Shown here in pieces: positions 7,794 through 16,600 of a DNA stretch of 42,298 nucleotides. Origin of the DNA: Thermoplasmata archaeon UBA184. Its GTDB lineage: Archaea; Thermoplasmatota; Thermoplasmata; Lutacidiplasmatales; UBA184. The notes beneath the pieces are model-generated. The model was not told the DNA's origin and did not search any database. It saw nothing but the letters and a program-made list of their open reading frames with translations. Position numbers and translations under genes: made by a program. Location of the stretch: the NCBI GenBank assembly GCA_002495185.1, contig DAEB01000017.1, positions 1-42,298 on the forward strand. Direction: 5' to 3'. The number at the start of each line of letters is the position of its first letter. Position 1 is the stretch's first letter.

Positions 7794-9748
7794 CGGAGTG
7801 TCGAAACCCTCGGGCTGGAGGCGCTCGCGGGGTATCCCGAGGAGGCGACGACCGCGCCCTCGTACGTCGCTCGAAGGTCCTCGAATCGCCGGGACTGGAA
7901 TGCGATCCGGACAGGACTTGTGAGGGTGCGGAACGTCGCCTGAGGGCGACCTTCCGCTCGCGCGTGAGCGTTCCTGCGGAGCCCCGCGAGTTGCAGGTAG
8001 GCCGCGAGCGGAACGAAGGAAAGTCCGCTCAGGATCCGGATGCCCAATCCTGCGGAGGACGGGCCGACGTCCACGCCCCGGCACGCGCGCGCCGCGAAGA
8101 GTCGAGGGATCTCAAGGCCCAACCACGGTGCAGCGGCGAGGAGTCCGCGGTAGTAGGTGTCCCCTTCGAGAATCTGGGCCGTCAGCGCCTCCCGCGCGAA
8201 CAGGAGACCCCGGCCGTTCGCAAACTCCCCGGATGCGCGGCGATCGTCGACGACGTAGTTGAAGCAGGGAGTGGGACGGGACGAACCCGCCCCCCGGAGC
8301 CGGTCGAGGCGAAGGCTGAGGTACGTGCCCGCCAGGAACCAAGAGAGAGCTCCCGATCGAGTGACCACGAAGAAATCCAAGTCGTCTCCCTCCGCCGGCC
8401 TTCCGTACGCGGTCGACCCCGTGAGACCGATGCATCGAAGCGACGGGCGGAGCCACCCGAGCGGGCCGGCGAGGATCTCTTCCGCGGCGAGACGGTATCG
8501 CTTGCCTCGCGCCGCCCGGTCGTGGTCAGCGGTGTCGCCCAACCCAACCTCCCCTGCGGAGGTCGGTGGGGTGAGCTCGGGATGCCGCCGCAGAAGACCC
8601 GCAAGCTCTTCGGAGGGAGTGCGGCCGCGTTCCGGGAGGAGATCGGAGAGCTGTGCCGCATCGACCGAGGTGCCAAACATTCGCGAGACCTCGAACAGAA
8701 CGCGAACCCGTCGGTCGACCTCCAGGTCACCGACGGGTGCCCGGGGGGCCTCGCCTCTCCGTTCGCCCTCGTCGTTCCGGGGGGATGCGATGCGCGACCA
8801 AAGAACGTGATTGCGCCGGGGCGGTACGCGATCCCACGCCGCAAGAAAATGCGAGACGAGCTCGTATCCCGAGGTCCGTGCGAAGTGTCGAAGTCCTCTC
8901 GGTCGTGCAAGTGCTCTACGGAGGGCCGCGAGCGCTCGTCGTGGATTCTCAAGGAGAAACCTCCCGGCCGTGGTCGGCGGTCGTCCAAGCCGCGCCCCCA
9001 CCTGCGCGTTCCCGACATGGATTCGTCGCCGTTGGCGCAGGTGGTCCGCCGGCGTTCGAGGGATGTCGATGGTCACCCGCGCGTCCGGCGCGTACCAGCA
9101 ACCGCCCGAGTGATTCCGAAGCCAGACGGCACAGTACGAACCGTCGTTGATGATCCCGTCCTCGATCCATCGTGTGGCCGGGAGGCTCACCAACAGCATC
9201 TCATCCGAAAGATGCGACCCAGTACCGTCCGCGAGCATCTCGAGGTGGAGCTCGTGGTGAAGGTCCCACATCCATCGGAGCGTCCCGGCCCAATCGCCCT
9301 CGAGCCCGGACGGGACGGTCGGACGCGCCATCACTGCGAACGGTCGTGGCTTACCGTCCGCCTTGGCGAGCAGTTCCGCCACCGCCCCGGGCTCGGCCAC
9401 CGCATCCGAGTTGAGGAGGACGAGCGACTCTCCCTCGGCTCGGCGGAGGACCTCCCCGATCGCCGCCGCCTTTCCGCGTCGCTCGGGCTCGACGACGACC
9501 TGGACGCGGGAATCGACCGCCGCGAGCGCTCGAGCAATCTCGATGGTCCGGTCCGTGCATCCGCTCGCGACGATCCACAGGCGACCCCACGTGACGCTAT
9601 CGGGAAGCTGCTGGCCCAGGAGCGACCGTACGGACCGCTCGATCCGGTGCTCGTCGTTGTGCGCCAGGATCCCGCCTGCCAAGACGCGAGGGCCACCGTC
9701 TGCGCGCGGCCGCGGAAGGACATCCCCCCCGACCCCCGAGAGTTCCAT
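7790..9748 (-). CDS. GT2 glycosyltransferase fused to a nucleotidyltransferase-fold domain
   Basis: A 652-residue two-domain protein and first gene of the four-gene operon. Residues about 22-260 are a GT-A family 2 glycosyltransferase: GGILAHNDEHRIERSVRSLL, GCTDRTIEIARAL, RRGKAAAIGEVLRRAEG and an LNSDA metal site (112-116), with a QRRRIHVGN segment at 239-247 like the family QxxRW motif. Residues about 345-620 hold a polymerase-beta-like nucleotidyltransferase: GLTGSTAYGRPAEGDDLDFF (441-460) gives the GS...DxD pattern. A charged linker joins them. No signal peptide is seen. It may transfer a sugar to a lipid or protein and activate or modify the product, but this pairing is not one I recognise. 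Confidence 0.78.
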   Translation of the reverse strand: MELSGVGGDVLPRPRADGGPRVLAGGILAHNDEHRIERSVRSLLGQQLPDSVTWGRLWIVASGCTDRTIEIARALAAVDSRVQVVVEPERRGKAAAIGEVLRRAEGESLVLLNSDAVAEPGAVAELLAKADGKPRPFAVMARPTVPSGLEGDWAGTLRWMWDLHHELHLEMLADGTGSHLSDEMLLVSLPATRWIEDGIINDGSYCAVWLRNHSGGCWYAPDARVTIDIPRTPADHLRQRRRIHVGNAQVGARLGRPPTTAGRFLLENPRRALAALRRALARPRGLRHFARTSGYELVSHFLAAWDRVPPRRNHVLWSRIASPRNDEGERRGEAPRAPVGDLEVDRRVRVLFEVSRMFGTSVDAAQLSDLLPERGRTPSEELAGLLRRHPELTPPTSAGEVGLGDTADHDRAARGKRYRLAAEEILAGPLGWLRPSLRCIGLTGSTAYGRPAEGDDLDFFVVTRSGALSWFLAGTYLSLRLDRLRGAGSSRPTPCFNYVVDDRRASGEFANGRGLLFAREALTAQILEGDTYYRGLLAAAPWLGLEIPRLFAARACRGVDVGPSSAGLGIRILSGLSFVPLAAYLQLAGLRRNAHARAEGRPQATFRTLTSPVRIAFQSRRFEDLRATYEGAVVASSGYPASASSPRVSTLR

Positions 9749-9885
9749 CCGTGCACGACCCCCGAGAATGACCGTCGCTCTCCTCGGCCGAAGTGACTAC
9801 GGAACTGCGGGGCGCGGCGGCTCGTGGTTTCGTCTCACCCCGCCGACCGGAACAGGAATCGCCCTTCTGGGCCCGGGGGAAACGA

Positions 9886-10107
9886 TCACGCTCGAACCTC
9901 CGGCGCCGGGGGCAGGGCGGGGCGGGCGGAGGCGACTGCGCCCGAGAAGAGGAAGGCAGGATCCTGGTCACACACAGTCTCGTGATGGAGAAGCTCCGCG
10001 AGCCCCGCCTCGGGAGAGATTCCCCAGGGAAGGTTCAGCGTGTGGCCGCACGGAAGCGTCACGCGCGTGCCGAGCGGATCGGAGGCACGCAGGCTCATCG
10101 GAATCAT
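9886..10107 (-). CDS. Small protein of 73 residues, possible zinc-binding
   Basis: The ATG at 10107 overlaps the stop of the upstream exported-protein gene as ATGA, the same coupling seen in real operons here, which argues that it is translated. The frame is also open upstream, where it shadows the larger gene. Composition is normal rather than arginine-rich: TLPCGHTLNLPWGISPEAG, then ELLHHETVCDQD. Residues C20, H22, H41, H42 and C46 could bind a metal. I do not recognise a named family; the CGHTL segment recalls short archaeal proteins of unknown role. It ends about 140 bases before the GT2 operon, and I see no gene in between. Confidence 0.6.
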   Translation of the reverse strand: MIPMSLRASDPLGTRVTLPCGHTLNLPWGISPEAGLAELLHHETVCDQDPAFLFSGAVASARPALPPAPEVRA

Positions 10108-11093
10108 CGATCCTCCGACTCCGTCGCGTAGATCAACTTCGAGGGTTTCCGACGCACTCGTCGTGCACCGATGGCGACCAGTGCCGAGACGGCTACGCCG
10201 CCAGCCGCCGCGGCCAGTAGCTCGCTCAGTGGGATCCCTGCGACGCTGGCGGGAAGCACGACCCCGACCTTCGACTGGAACGTCAGCGACGAGAATTCCC
10301 CCGCGGAGGCGCCGAAGGATACTCCCATGCGCGCGTGGGACGGAGAGTCGATCGTCAGCTGCGCAGCGACCGGGACCGGTTCCGTGGACCCCGAGGCCAA
10401 CGTAGCGTTCGCGCTCGTCCCGGCGCCCATCCGCTCGAGTACCGACCCGCTCGAGTTGGAGGTGCTCGCGAGCGACCAGCCGGGAGCGTTCGTAACGTTG
10501 AGGTGTTCCGCGCTCGGGTACGTGGGGGAGATCGCAAACGAGAGGGCGAGATGGTCTCCCGTTCCCTGCCAGGTCCAGTTGGCGACCGTGAACACGACGT
10601 TCACGGAATCGGTCGGGCCCTCCGGCGATCCCTGATACGAAGGAAGAAGGAAGCTCGTGGTGAGGTCGGTCGAACCCGTGACCGGTGCCGACCCGGTCGG
10701 TCCCTCGAGGAGCGCATGGGTGCTGTACGAAAGGTCGTAGGCGTCCGTGGTCGAGAGATTCGAGACCTGCCACGTTGTGCTCCCCAGCAGGGCCGACGCG
10801 ACGACCTGCTGGTTGGCCGTGACCTCGGAGACGTTGAGCACCGAGACGGTCATCCCGGACTCGGTGGTACCGAGGTGGGAGACGGCGACGGAGGGCGCCG
10901 AGGCGGAGAAGTCGCAGAGGACGAACCCGTTCGTCCACGAGACCGGGTCGGGTGCCCAGGTGGTGGACGCCGACGCACCCGGCGGGAGGCTGGCGAGCAG
11001 GACGACACCGGCCACGAGAAGGGCCCCGCTCAGAAGCCATGTTCGTGGCCTCGCCCGGGAGGTCGGGGTTCGGACCGTACGACCCTCGCTCAT
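10104..11093 (-). CDS. Exported Ser/Thr-rich protein with C-terminal membrane anchor
   Basis: About 329 residues. The N-terminus has a basic stretch (RARPR) and hydrophobic WLLSGALLVAGVVLLASL, then PPGASAS, a typical signal peptide. The central part is rich in Ser, Thr, Gly and Val with several N-x-S/T sequons (for example NVSEV, NLSTT, NWTW, NATLA), as in archaeal surface proteins with beta-sandwich folds. A hydrophobic helix near residue 300 (LLAAAAGGVAVSALVAIGA) precedes ARRVRRKPSK, so the C-terminus should be cytoplasmic. ATG at 11093 is preferred over TTG at 11105; it lies about 30 nt from AT-rich TTTTT at 11126-11130. Function unknown; probably surface exposed and regulated by the neighbouring winged-helix protein. 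Confidence 0.72.
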   Translation of the reverse strand: MSEGRTVRTPTSRARPRTWLLSGALLVAGVVLLASLPPGASASTTWAPDPVSWTNGFVLCDFSASAPSVAVSHLGTTESGMTVSVLNVSEVTANQQVVASALLGSTTWQVSNLSTTDAYDLSYSTHALLEGPTGSAPVTGSTDLTTSFLLPSYQGSPEGPTDSVNVVFTVANWTWQGTGDHLALSFAISPTYPSAEHLNVTNAPGWSLASTSNSSGSVLERMGAGTSANATLASGSTEPVPVAAQLTIDSPSHARMGVSFGASAGEFSSLTFQSKVGVVLPASVAGIPLSELLAAAAGGVAVSALVAIGARRVRRKPSKLIYATESEDR

Positions 11094-11128
11094 CGACTCT
11101 CCCAAGAGGTGGGGGGGTCACCCGGTTT

Positions 11129-11137
11129 TTGGTTCAA
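11129..11137. promoter_or_regulatory. Operator-like TTGGTTCAA, overlapping the exported-protein promoter
   Basis: This near-palindrome differs at one base from the TTGGTCCAA found 21 nt further upstream and again in front of the neighbouring operon. It overlaps the only A/T-rich stretch in position to serve as TATA for the exported-protein gene, so a bound protein here would block initiation. Assignment to the regulator next door is inference. Confidence 0.4.
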
Positions 11138-11149
11138 GGTCGGAAGCGA

Positions 11150-11158
11150 TTGGTCCAA
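11150..11158. promoter_or_regulatory. Operator-like palindrome TTGGTCCAA
   Basis: A perfect TTGG-N-CCAA palindrome located 21 nt (two helical turns) from the TTGGTTCAA copy and between the regulator's stop and the exported-protein start. The same nine bases occur at 12014-12022 upstream of the membrane-protein/regulator operon. Two promoter-proximal copies flanking one regulator suggest a binding site. Confidence 0.42.
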
Positions 11159-11169
11159 AGCCGCGGTGT

Positions 11170-11697
11170 TCATGTCCGGAGGAGCTCCGACCAGGTCTCG
11201 AGCAGGCGTTCGACCCACTCGTCCGCGAGGCTCTCACGGTAGCTGACGAGGAGGCGCAGGACTCGCTCCCGGTCCCCGACCTCGAACGTTCGGAATCGGT
11301 CCCGCCTACCGGTGCGAAGGAGCCCCAGCCTCGCCATCCGGCCGATGTGGACCGAGATCCGCCCCGCGCTCAGACCCGTTCGACTCGTGAGGTCGGGAAC
11401 CGTGGAGTCCGGAGTCTCCAGGAGAGCGACGAGAAGTCGCCGCGCCGAGGGAGACCTCGTCAGGCGGAGCAGCCCGCGGTCTCCGAGAGGAACGGCCGCG
11501 ACGAAGTAGTGATCCTGATGCCCCGACCGTTCTCGGTGAAGGAGGTGGGCCTCGGTCAGGCGGTCGAGATGATAGACCGTTTCGCCCCAGCCGGTGTTCG
11601 CCTCGCGTTGGACTTCTCGCGCTCCGATGCCCGGGGACCGTCGGACGGCGTCGTAGACCCGCCTCCGAGTGGGGAGCGCGAGAAGGTCCTCGTCCAT
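11170..11697 (-). CDS. Transcriptional regulator with two winged-helix domains
   Basis: A 175-residue cytoplasmic DNA-binding protein. Residues about 1-65 form one winged helix (TRRRVYDAVRRSPGIGAREV with recognition segment GWGETVYHLDRL); residues about 80-145 form a second (SPSARRLLVALLETPDSTV with LSAGRISVHIGRMARLGLL). This double ArsR/MarR-like arrangement occurs in archaeal regulators that bind long palindromes. ATG at 11697 lies 3 nt after the stop of the membrane-protein gene, so the two are one operon, and the exported-protein gene follows downstream. TTGGTCCAA motifs lie before both units, so autoregulation plus control of the neighbour is likely. No obvious ligand domain. Confidence 0.82.
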   Translation of the reverse strand: MDEDLLALPTRRRVYDAVRRSPGIGAREVQREANTGWGETVYHLDRLTEAHLLHRERSGHQDHYFVAAVPLGDRGLLRLTRSPSARRLLVALLETPDSTVPDLTSRTGLSAGRISVHIGRMARLGLLRTGRRDRFRTFEVGDRERVLRLLVSYRESLADEWVERLLETWSELLRT

Positions 11698-11700
11698 CGC

Positions 11701-11994
11701 TCACGTTCGACGTGGCCACAGCGTGGTCGCGAGGAATAGGAGGACCGCGATCAGGGTGACGACGAGGATGGGAGTCCCGACGGCCGTCCACGAGGGGGGG
11801 TTCCCCGGAAGCTCTCCCCACACCCATAAGCTTCCCAGGACGGCGAGCATCACGTTCGCCGCCGAGAGCATCAAGAAGCGACCGTCTTTCGACCGCCACC
11901 AAGCCGCCGCGGGCGCCGCCGCGTTCACGCAGGAGATCCCGACGATCAGCACCGCGAGGAATATCTCGACGAGCCCCACGGCGCCGACACTCAC
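11701..11994 (-). CDS. Small membrane protein (three membrane segments), operon partner of the regulator
   Basis: Up to 97 residues with three hydrophobic stretches: VEIFLAVLIVGISCV, FLMLSAANVMLAVLGSLWVW and TPILVVTLIAVLLFLATTLW, ending in basic RRT. No family recognised. GTG at 11994 is the longest start, but TATA-like GTTAAAC on this strand is centred near 12006, about 27 nt before an internal GTG at 11979 (reading VGLVEIF). Leaderless translation from that codon would give 92 residues. The pair of small membrane protein and winged-helix regulator suggests a sensor or anchor, but that is inference. Confidence 0.65.
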   Translation of the reverse strand: MSVGAVGLVEIFLAVLIVGISCVNAAAPAAAWWRSKDGRFLMLSAANVMLAVLGSLWVWGELPGNPPSWTAVGTPILVVTLIAVLLFLATTLWPRRT

Positions 11995-12013
11995 GGTCGT
12001 GGGGTTTAACTCA

Positions 12014-12022
12014 TTGGTCCAA
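12014..12022. promoter_or_regulatory. Operator-like palindrome TTGGTCCAA upstream of the membrane-protein/regulator operon
   Basis: Identical to the copy at 11150-11158. It lies just upstream of the TTTAAC element used as TATA on the minus strand (12005-12010), where a transcription factor could repress or activate. A third copy at 30617-30625 is inside a coding region. Confidence 0.42.
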
Positions 12023-12110
12023 ACGCGGAAGCTGGCCCGTGCGCCCGTTCCCGGAGGGCCGCGGTCTCGGGTGCGAGCTTCCGAAAAAGAGGGTCCGGCT
12101 TTCGGCAGGT

Positions 12111-12118
12111 CTATATCG
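12111..12118 (+). promoter_or_regulatory. TATA box for the zinc-ribbon membrane protein gene
   Basis: CTATATCG is a rare A/T element in this GC-rich DNA and lies about 26 nt before ATG 12141, the distance expected for a leaderless archaeal transcript. It decides the start codon against an in-frame ATG at 12039. Confidence 0.65.
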
Positions 12119-12140
12119 GGGGAGAAGGTCGAGCGATGGG

Positions 12141-12638
12141 ATGCGTCTCGCGTCGATCATCCTTGGCGTCGTCATCCTCGCCTTCGGGATCCTACTGGTC
12201 TCGACCAACGGAGTGGTAGCGGGTGTCAACCTCCCCGGTCTGATCGGATACCCGTCCTGTACTAGCGGCAGCTCCGCCAACTCGACCTCCCCGCAGTGCT
12301 TCGGGTTCGCGGGGTTCGGAGTCGGCACGGTAGTCTGCATCTTCGGGCTCGGCCTGGTCGCGAGCGGTCTTCGGACATCGTCCGCCTCTCAGGGAGTCGG
12401 GCGAGGAGCGGGGAGCCTCCCTCCCGAGCTCGCCGCCGCGCTGACCCAGGCTCAGCAGAACCGGACCGCCGCAGCCGCGACCGCGCCGTCTCCCGGAAGC
12501 CGGTTCTGCCCGGAGTGCGGCAGAGCAAACGCCCCCGACGCAAAGTTCTGCCAGGGCTGTGGGAGGCCGATGCCTCCGCCGCCCCCTCCCGTCAGTTCTC
12601 CGCCAGCGGGCTCGACCGTTCCTCCTCCGCCTCCGTAG
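12141..12638 (+). CDS. Membrane protein with double-CxxC zinc ribbon and proline-rich tail
   Basis: 165 residues. The N-terminus is a membrane helix (LASIILGVVILAFGILLVS), followed by an extracellular loop with two cysteines (YPSCTSG, SPQCFGF) and a second helix (GVGTVVCIFGLGLVASGL). A Gln/Ala-rich linker leads to a zinc ribbon FCPECGRANAPDAKFCQGCG with four cysteines, then a polyproline tail (PPPPPPVSSPP). Zinc-ribbon-tailed small membrane proteins are common in archaea, usually without known function. The two loop cysteines could form a disulphide. Start chosen from the TATA box at 12111. It is divergent from the membrane-protein/regulator operon. Confidence 0.75.
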   Translation: MRLASIILGVVILAFGILLVSTNGVVAGVNLPGLIGYPSCTSGSSANSTSPQCFGFAGFGVGTVVCIFGLGLVASGLRTSSASQGVGRGAGSLPPELAAALTQAQQNRTAAAATAPSPGSRFCPECGRANAPDAKFCQGCGRPMPPPPPPVSSPPAGSTVPPPPP

Positions 12639-12770
12639 CCGGCATCTCGGGCCGCCGCTTCGCGCCATCGAAGCGAGACGAAGTCCGGGCGGCGTCCCCT
12701 TCACGGGACACCGAGACGGACAGGAGCTCTCGAGACAGCCGTCAGGCTCGCCGGTGGGAATCCTGCCAGG

Positions 12771-13355
12771 TCAAGGTCCCTCGGACGGAATCCCGACCTC
12801 TCTCAGGCCCCTTTCGACGGTGGGAAGCATGCCCAAGAACCTCGCCTTGGCCGCGGGGATGGGCGACCACGCATCGCCCAGATACTGCTCCGGCTGAGTG
12901 ATCGCCCGCCCCGGATCGGCTTCCGCCTTTCGCTTCACGACCTCGAGCGCGGCGTTCAACTTCGCAATCTCCTCGTACGCTTCACCGACCAGGTCCGCGA
13001 TGGGGGAGCCGAGCTTGGCCACACGCTCTTGCTCACAGAGCTCCTCGTAGACCGGTGTGATGATCGGAGGGATTCGGTCCCAACGGGGATTCGCGGCGAC
13101 GTGATCCTCGAACCCTTCCCGCAGGCGCTGCTCGATTCGGTCGAGTTCTTCCAGCAGCGCGACGGAGGTCTCGACGTTCTCGTCGATCGCGTCGCTGGAC
13201 CGATCCCCCCGCGTGACCGGCTCCTTGATGCGATTCGCGCTCGGCCCTCCGGGGTCGGTTGTACGACCGGCTCGACGCCCTGACAGCACCGTCACCAGTC
13301 CCGCTGCGAGCGGCATCAGGACCGACGCAAGAGATGACAGCGTTGAATGATCCAT
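12771..13355 (-). CDS. Hypothetical protein with N-terminal membrane helix and helical domain
   Basis: 194 residues. The first 25 (LSSLASVLMPLAAGLVTVLSG) form a likely membrane anchor, followed by a charged low-complexity linker and a mainly helical region with many Glu, Arg and Leu (VALLEELDRIEQRLREGFED, EAYEEIAKLNAALEVVKRKA), probably coiled coil. No family recognised. ATG at 13355 is a clear start. The 130 bases between it and the convergent zinc-ribbon gene show nothing else. Confidence 0.55.
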   Translation of the reverse strand: MDHSTLSSLASVLMPLAAGLVTVLSGRRAGRTTDPGGPSANRIKEPVTRGDRSSDAIDENVETSVALLEELDRIEQRLREGFEDHVAANPRWDRIPPIITPVYEELCEQERVAKLGSPIADLVGEAYEEIAKLNAALEVVKRKAEADPGRAITQPEQYLGDAWSPIPAAKARFLGMLPTVERGLREVGIPSEGP

Positions 13356-13518
13356 TTCCCATTCCCCAGGATTGGAGTATCGCCTCTGGGTAAGAAGTTA
13401 CTGAATTCCCGGTGTCAGTGAGATTACCCCTTCGCACCAACGCCGGGGTTTACGAGGATCCATCTCGGGGCTGTGATTGCGGGCTCGCTCCTCGGACAGT
13501 ACCCGAGCAAGAACAGAG

Positions 13519-13526
13519 TTATATAT
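13519..13526 (+). promoter_or_regulatory. TATA box of the smc-scpA-scpB operon
   Basis: TTATATAT is the strongest A/T element in the 269-base stretch between the orphan gene (start 13355) and smc (start 13625). Initiation about 25 nt downstream would leave a leader of about 75 nt, and a Shine-Dalgarno-like GAAGGAG at 13611-13617 lies 7 nt before the smc ATG, unlike the leaderless genes around. I see nothing else in this stretch. Confidence 0.6.
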
Positions 13527-13624
13527 GGCGGACGAGGCTCGGGAAGCGCTGCTGACATCCGTCCGACAAACGGGCGGGTTCCGGCGTCGGTGGCAGCAGG
13601 TCGAGGGATCGAAGGAGACACCCG

Positions 13625-16600
13625 ATGCACCTGAAACGTGTCAAGCTGAGGAACTTCAAGTCGTTCGCCGGGTCGACCGAGATTCCCCTCCAGTCCGGGT
13701 TCACCGGCGTGGCAGGGCCGAACGGGATGGGGAAGTCGAACATCTCGGATGCCATCCTCTTCGTCCTGGGTCCGACGAGTTCGAAAGCCCTACGAGCCGA
13801 ACGACTCACGCACTTGTTCTTCAACGGAGGCTCGTCGAAGAAGCCAGCGACCGAGTGTGAGGTCTCCCTGGTCTTCGACAACGCGGACAAGCTTCTCCCC
13901 GTCGAGACCCCGGAGGTCGAGGTCACTCGGTACGTCAAGCTGGCCCCGAGCGACCCGGACGGTTATTATTCCTACTTCTACGTGAACGGGAAGCGGACCA
14001 CCCAGACCGAGATCGACTCGCTCCTCTCCCACGCGCGCCTCTCGGGAGATGGTTACAACCTGGTCCAGCAGGGCGACATCAACAAGATCGTCACGATGGG
14101 TCCGATCCCCCGTCGGGGTCTGGTCGAGCGGCTGGCCGGGATAAGCCAGTTCGACGAGGAGCTCGAGAGGGCGGCCACGAAGCGGGCCGACCTGGACGGG
14201 AACCTTGACCGGATCCAGACGCTTCTCACGGACATCAAGTCCCGGCTCCAGGGCCTGGAAGGTCAGCGACTGCTCGCGATCCAGTACAAACAGCTCCAAG
14301 ACGACAAGAAGCGGAACGAGGCCCGGCTCGCCCGGGCGGGCCACCGCCTCGCCGAGCGCGAGCTCGCGACCTGCCGGAAGCAGGTCGACGAGGTCCGAGC
14401 GGAGATCGGGGAGCTCGACCGGTCCCGGACCGAACTCGCCTCGGAGCAGGCGCGCCTCGCCTCGGCCATCGACGCGATCGACAAGGCGATTGCCGAGGCC
14501 GGAGGGGAAGCCGCGGTCAAGTTCAAGCAAGAGGTCGACGAGAAGAAGATGGCCTACGCCCGCCTCGACCAGAACCTGGGCCATCTTCGGGAGGCGCTCG
14601 AAGCGCTCTCGACCCAGGCGGATGAGCTTTCGAAGTCCCTGAAGGCGGACGAGACGCAGGAAGCGTCCCTGCGGGAGCAGGAGTCGGGGCTCGCGGGTCA
14701 GCTCGCAAAGCTCGAGAAGGCGTCGGAGGAGAACGCGCGGGAGATCCAGACGGCGACCGGATCCCCGGGAAAAGGGCGCGACAAGCTCGCGCTGGTCCGC
14801 AAGCAGCAGATCGAGCTATCCCGGCAGATCGAGTCGAAACAGGACTCCTGGACCCAAGCGGTTCAATCCCGCGAGACCGCGAGCGCCACCCTTCGCACCG
14901 CGGAGGCCTCGGAGGCTCAGGCGGAAGACGACCTCCGGGAACGAGAGGTCGAGGTCAAGGACCTCGAGCTTCGAATCAAGGAGGCGTCCCCCGGGAAGAG
15001 CGGCACCGGTACGGCGACCGGCGACCTCCAGAAGGAATTGTTCGCTCTCAAGACCAAGGAGAAGAACCTCACCGCCGAGGTCGATCGCCTGGGCCAGGAA
15101 GTCCTCGAGCTCAATCGTCGGTACATGGCCCTCGACGCGCGATTGAAGGCGCGGGCCGAGGGAGGAGCTCGTCCCACCGCGCTCGCGGCGGTCGACTACC
15201 TCCTGTCGCAGCGGAACCTGGGGAAGGTTCGGGGAATTCGCGGGACGGTCGAGGAGCTCGCGGAGTTCGACCCGAAGCTCAAGACCGCGCTCCAGGTCGC
15301 GGGCGGAAGTCGATTCCAGGCCCTCGTGGTCGAGAGCGACCAGGTCGCCGAAGAGTGCATCAAGCTACTGCGCGACGAGAAGCGGGGCCGAGCGACCTTC
15401 CTCCCGCTCAACAAGATGCTCCCGGGCCGGGCGCACGGGAAATCCCTCGTCGTGGCGAAGTCCTCGGGGGCGACCGGATTCGCGATCGACCTCGTCAAGT
15501 TCGACGAGTCGCTTCGGTCCGCATTCTGGTACGTCTTCGGCGAGACGGTGGTGATGGAAGACCTCGCCCGCGCGCGTGCCCAGATGGGAGGGGTCCGGCT
15601 CGTGACGCTCACCGGCGACCTGATCGAGGCGACCGGAGCCATTTCGGGCGGTTACATCGACCCCTCGAGCCAAGGGCGCGGAAGCGATTCGGCCATCGAG
15701 CTCAAGCGGCTCGGCGACGAGCTTCGCGAGAAGGGCGCCGCCGAGACTGCGGGCCGGTCCGAGCTCGCGAAGGTCACCGAGCGGATCCGCGCGGTCGCGG
15801 AGGAACTATCGACCCGCTCCATCCAGGACCAGGCCTCGAAGTCGGCCCGAGCGGCGTTCGACAAGGACCTCGAGGCAGCTCGGGACCGGCTTTCCACGTC
15901 CCGCGCGCGCATCGGGGCGGCCCGGGCGGAACAGAAGAAGGCCGAGGCGACCCTCGCCGAGGCCGAGGCGGACGTCACCCGGCTTGCGGGCGAGATCGCC
16001 GCCCTCAAGGAACAGGCGCAGAAGGTCCAGGAACAGTACCTGAGTCAGCTGCCCGAAGCGGTGTCGGCGCATCTGCGCTCCCTCCAGGAGGCGGCCCAGA
16101 AGACCGCCGAGGAACGCGTGCGCGTGAACGGCGAACTCGAATCGGTTCGAGCCTCGCTCGCCGCGCTCGCGACCAATCTCGAGGCGCGACGGGCGGACCT
16201 GGAGAAGGCCCAGAAGGAGATCTCCGCGAAGAAGAAGGAGATCGTCCAGACGGAACGGTCGCTCAAGGAATCCCGCGCGGCCCTCGAAGCGCTCAAGTCG
16301 GTGGAGTCGAAGCAGAGCGAGTCCCAGCGGGCCCAGACCGAGAAGAAGCGCACGCTCGACGCCGAGCGGCTCTCGGTCACCGCGAAGCTCGCTCAGGCGG
16401 AGGCGAACCTCGAGACCCGCCGGAGCATGCTCGTCCAGGAGGAGACTCGCCTCGCGCAGGCCGAGACTCGCGTGAACGAGCTCAACGAGGCGTTGAAGCA
16501 GTTCCCCCAACCCGAGCCGGACGAGAAGCCGGTCTCGGTCGAGGAGTTGAAGCGCAAGATCGCGGCCCTCGACCAGCAGATCCAATCGATGGGCGACGTG

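Noticed and set aside
13525..13860. Possible small gene starting at ATG 13525 upstream of smc
   Set aside because: Its ATG overlaps the TATA box itself, so it could not be translated from that promoter, and it runs out of frame into smc.
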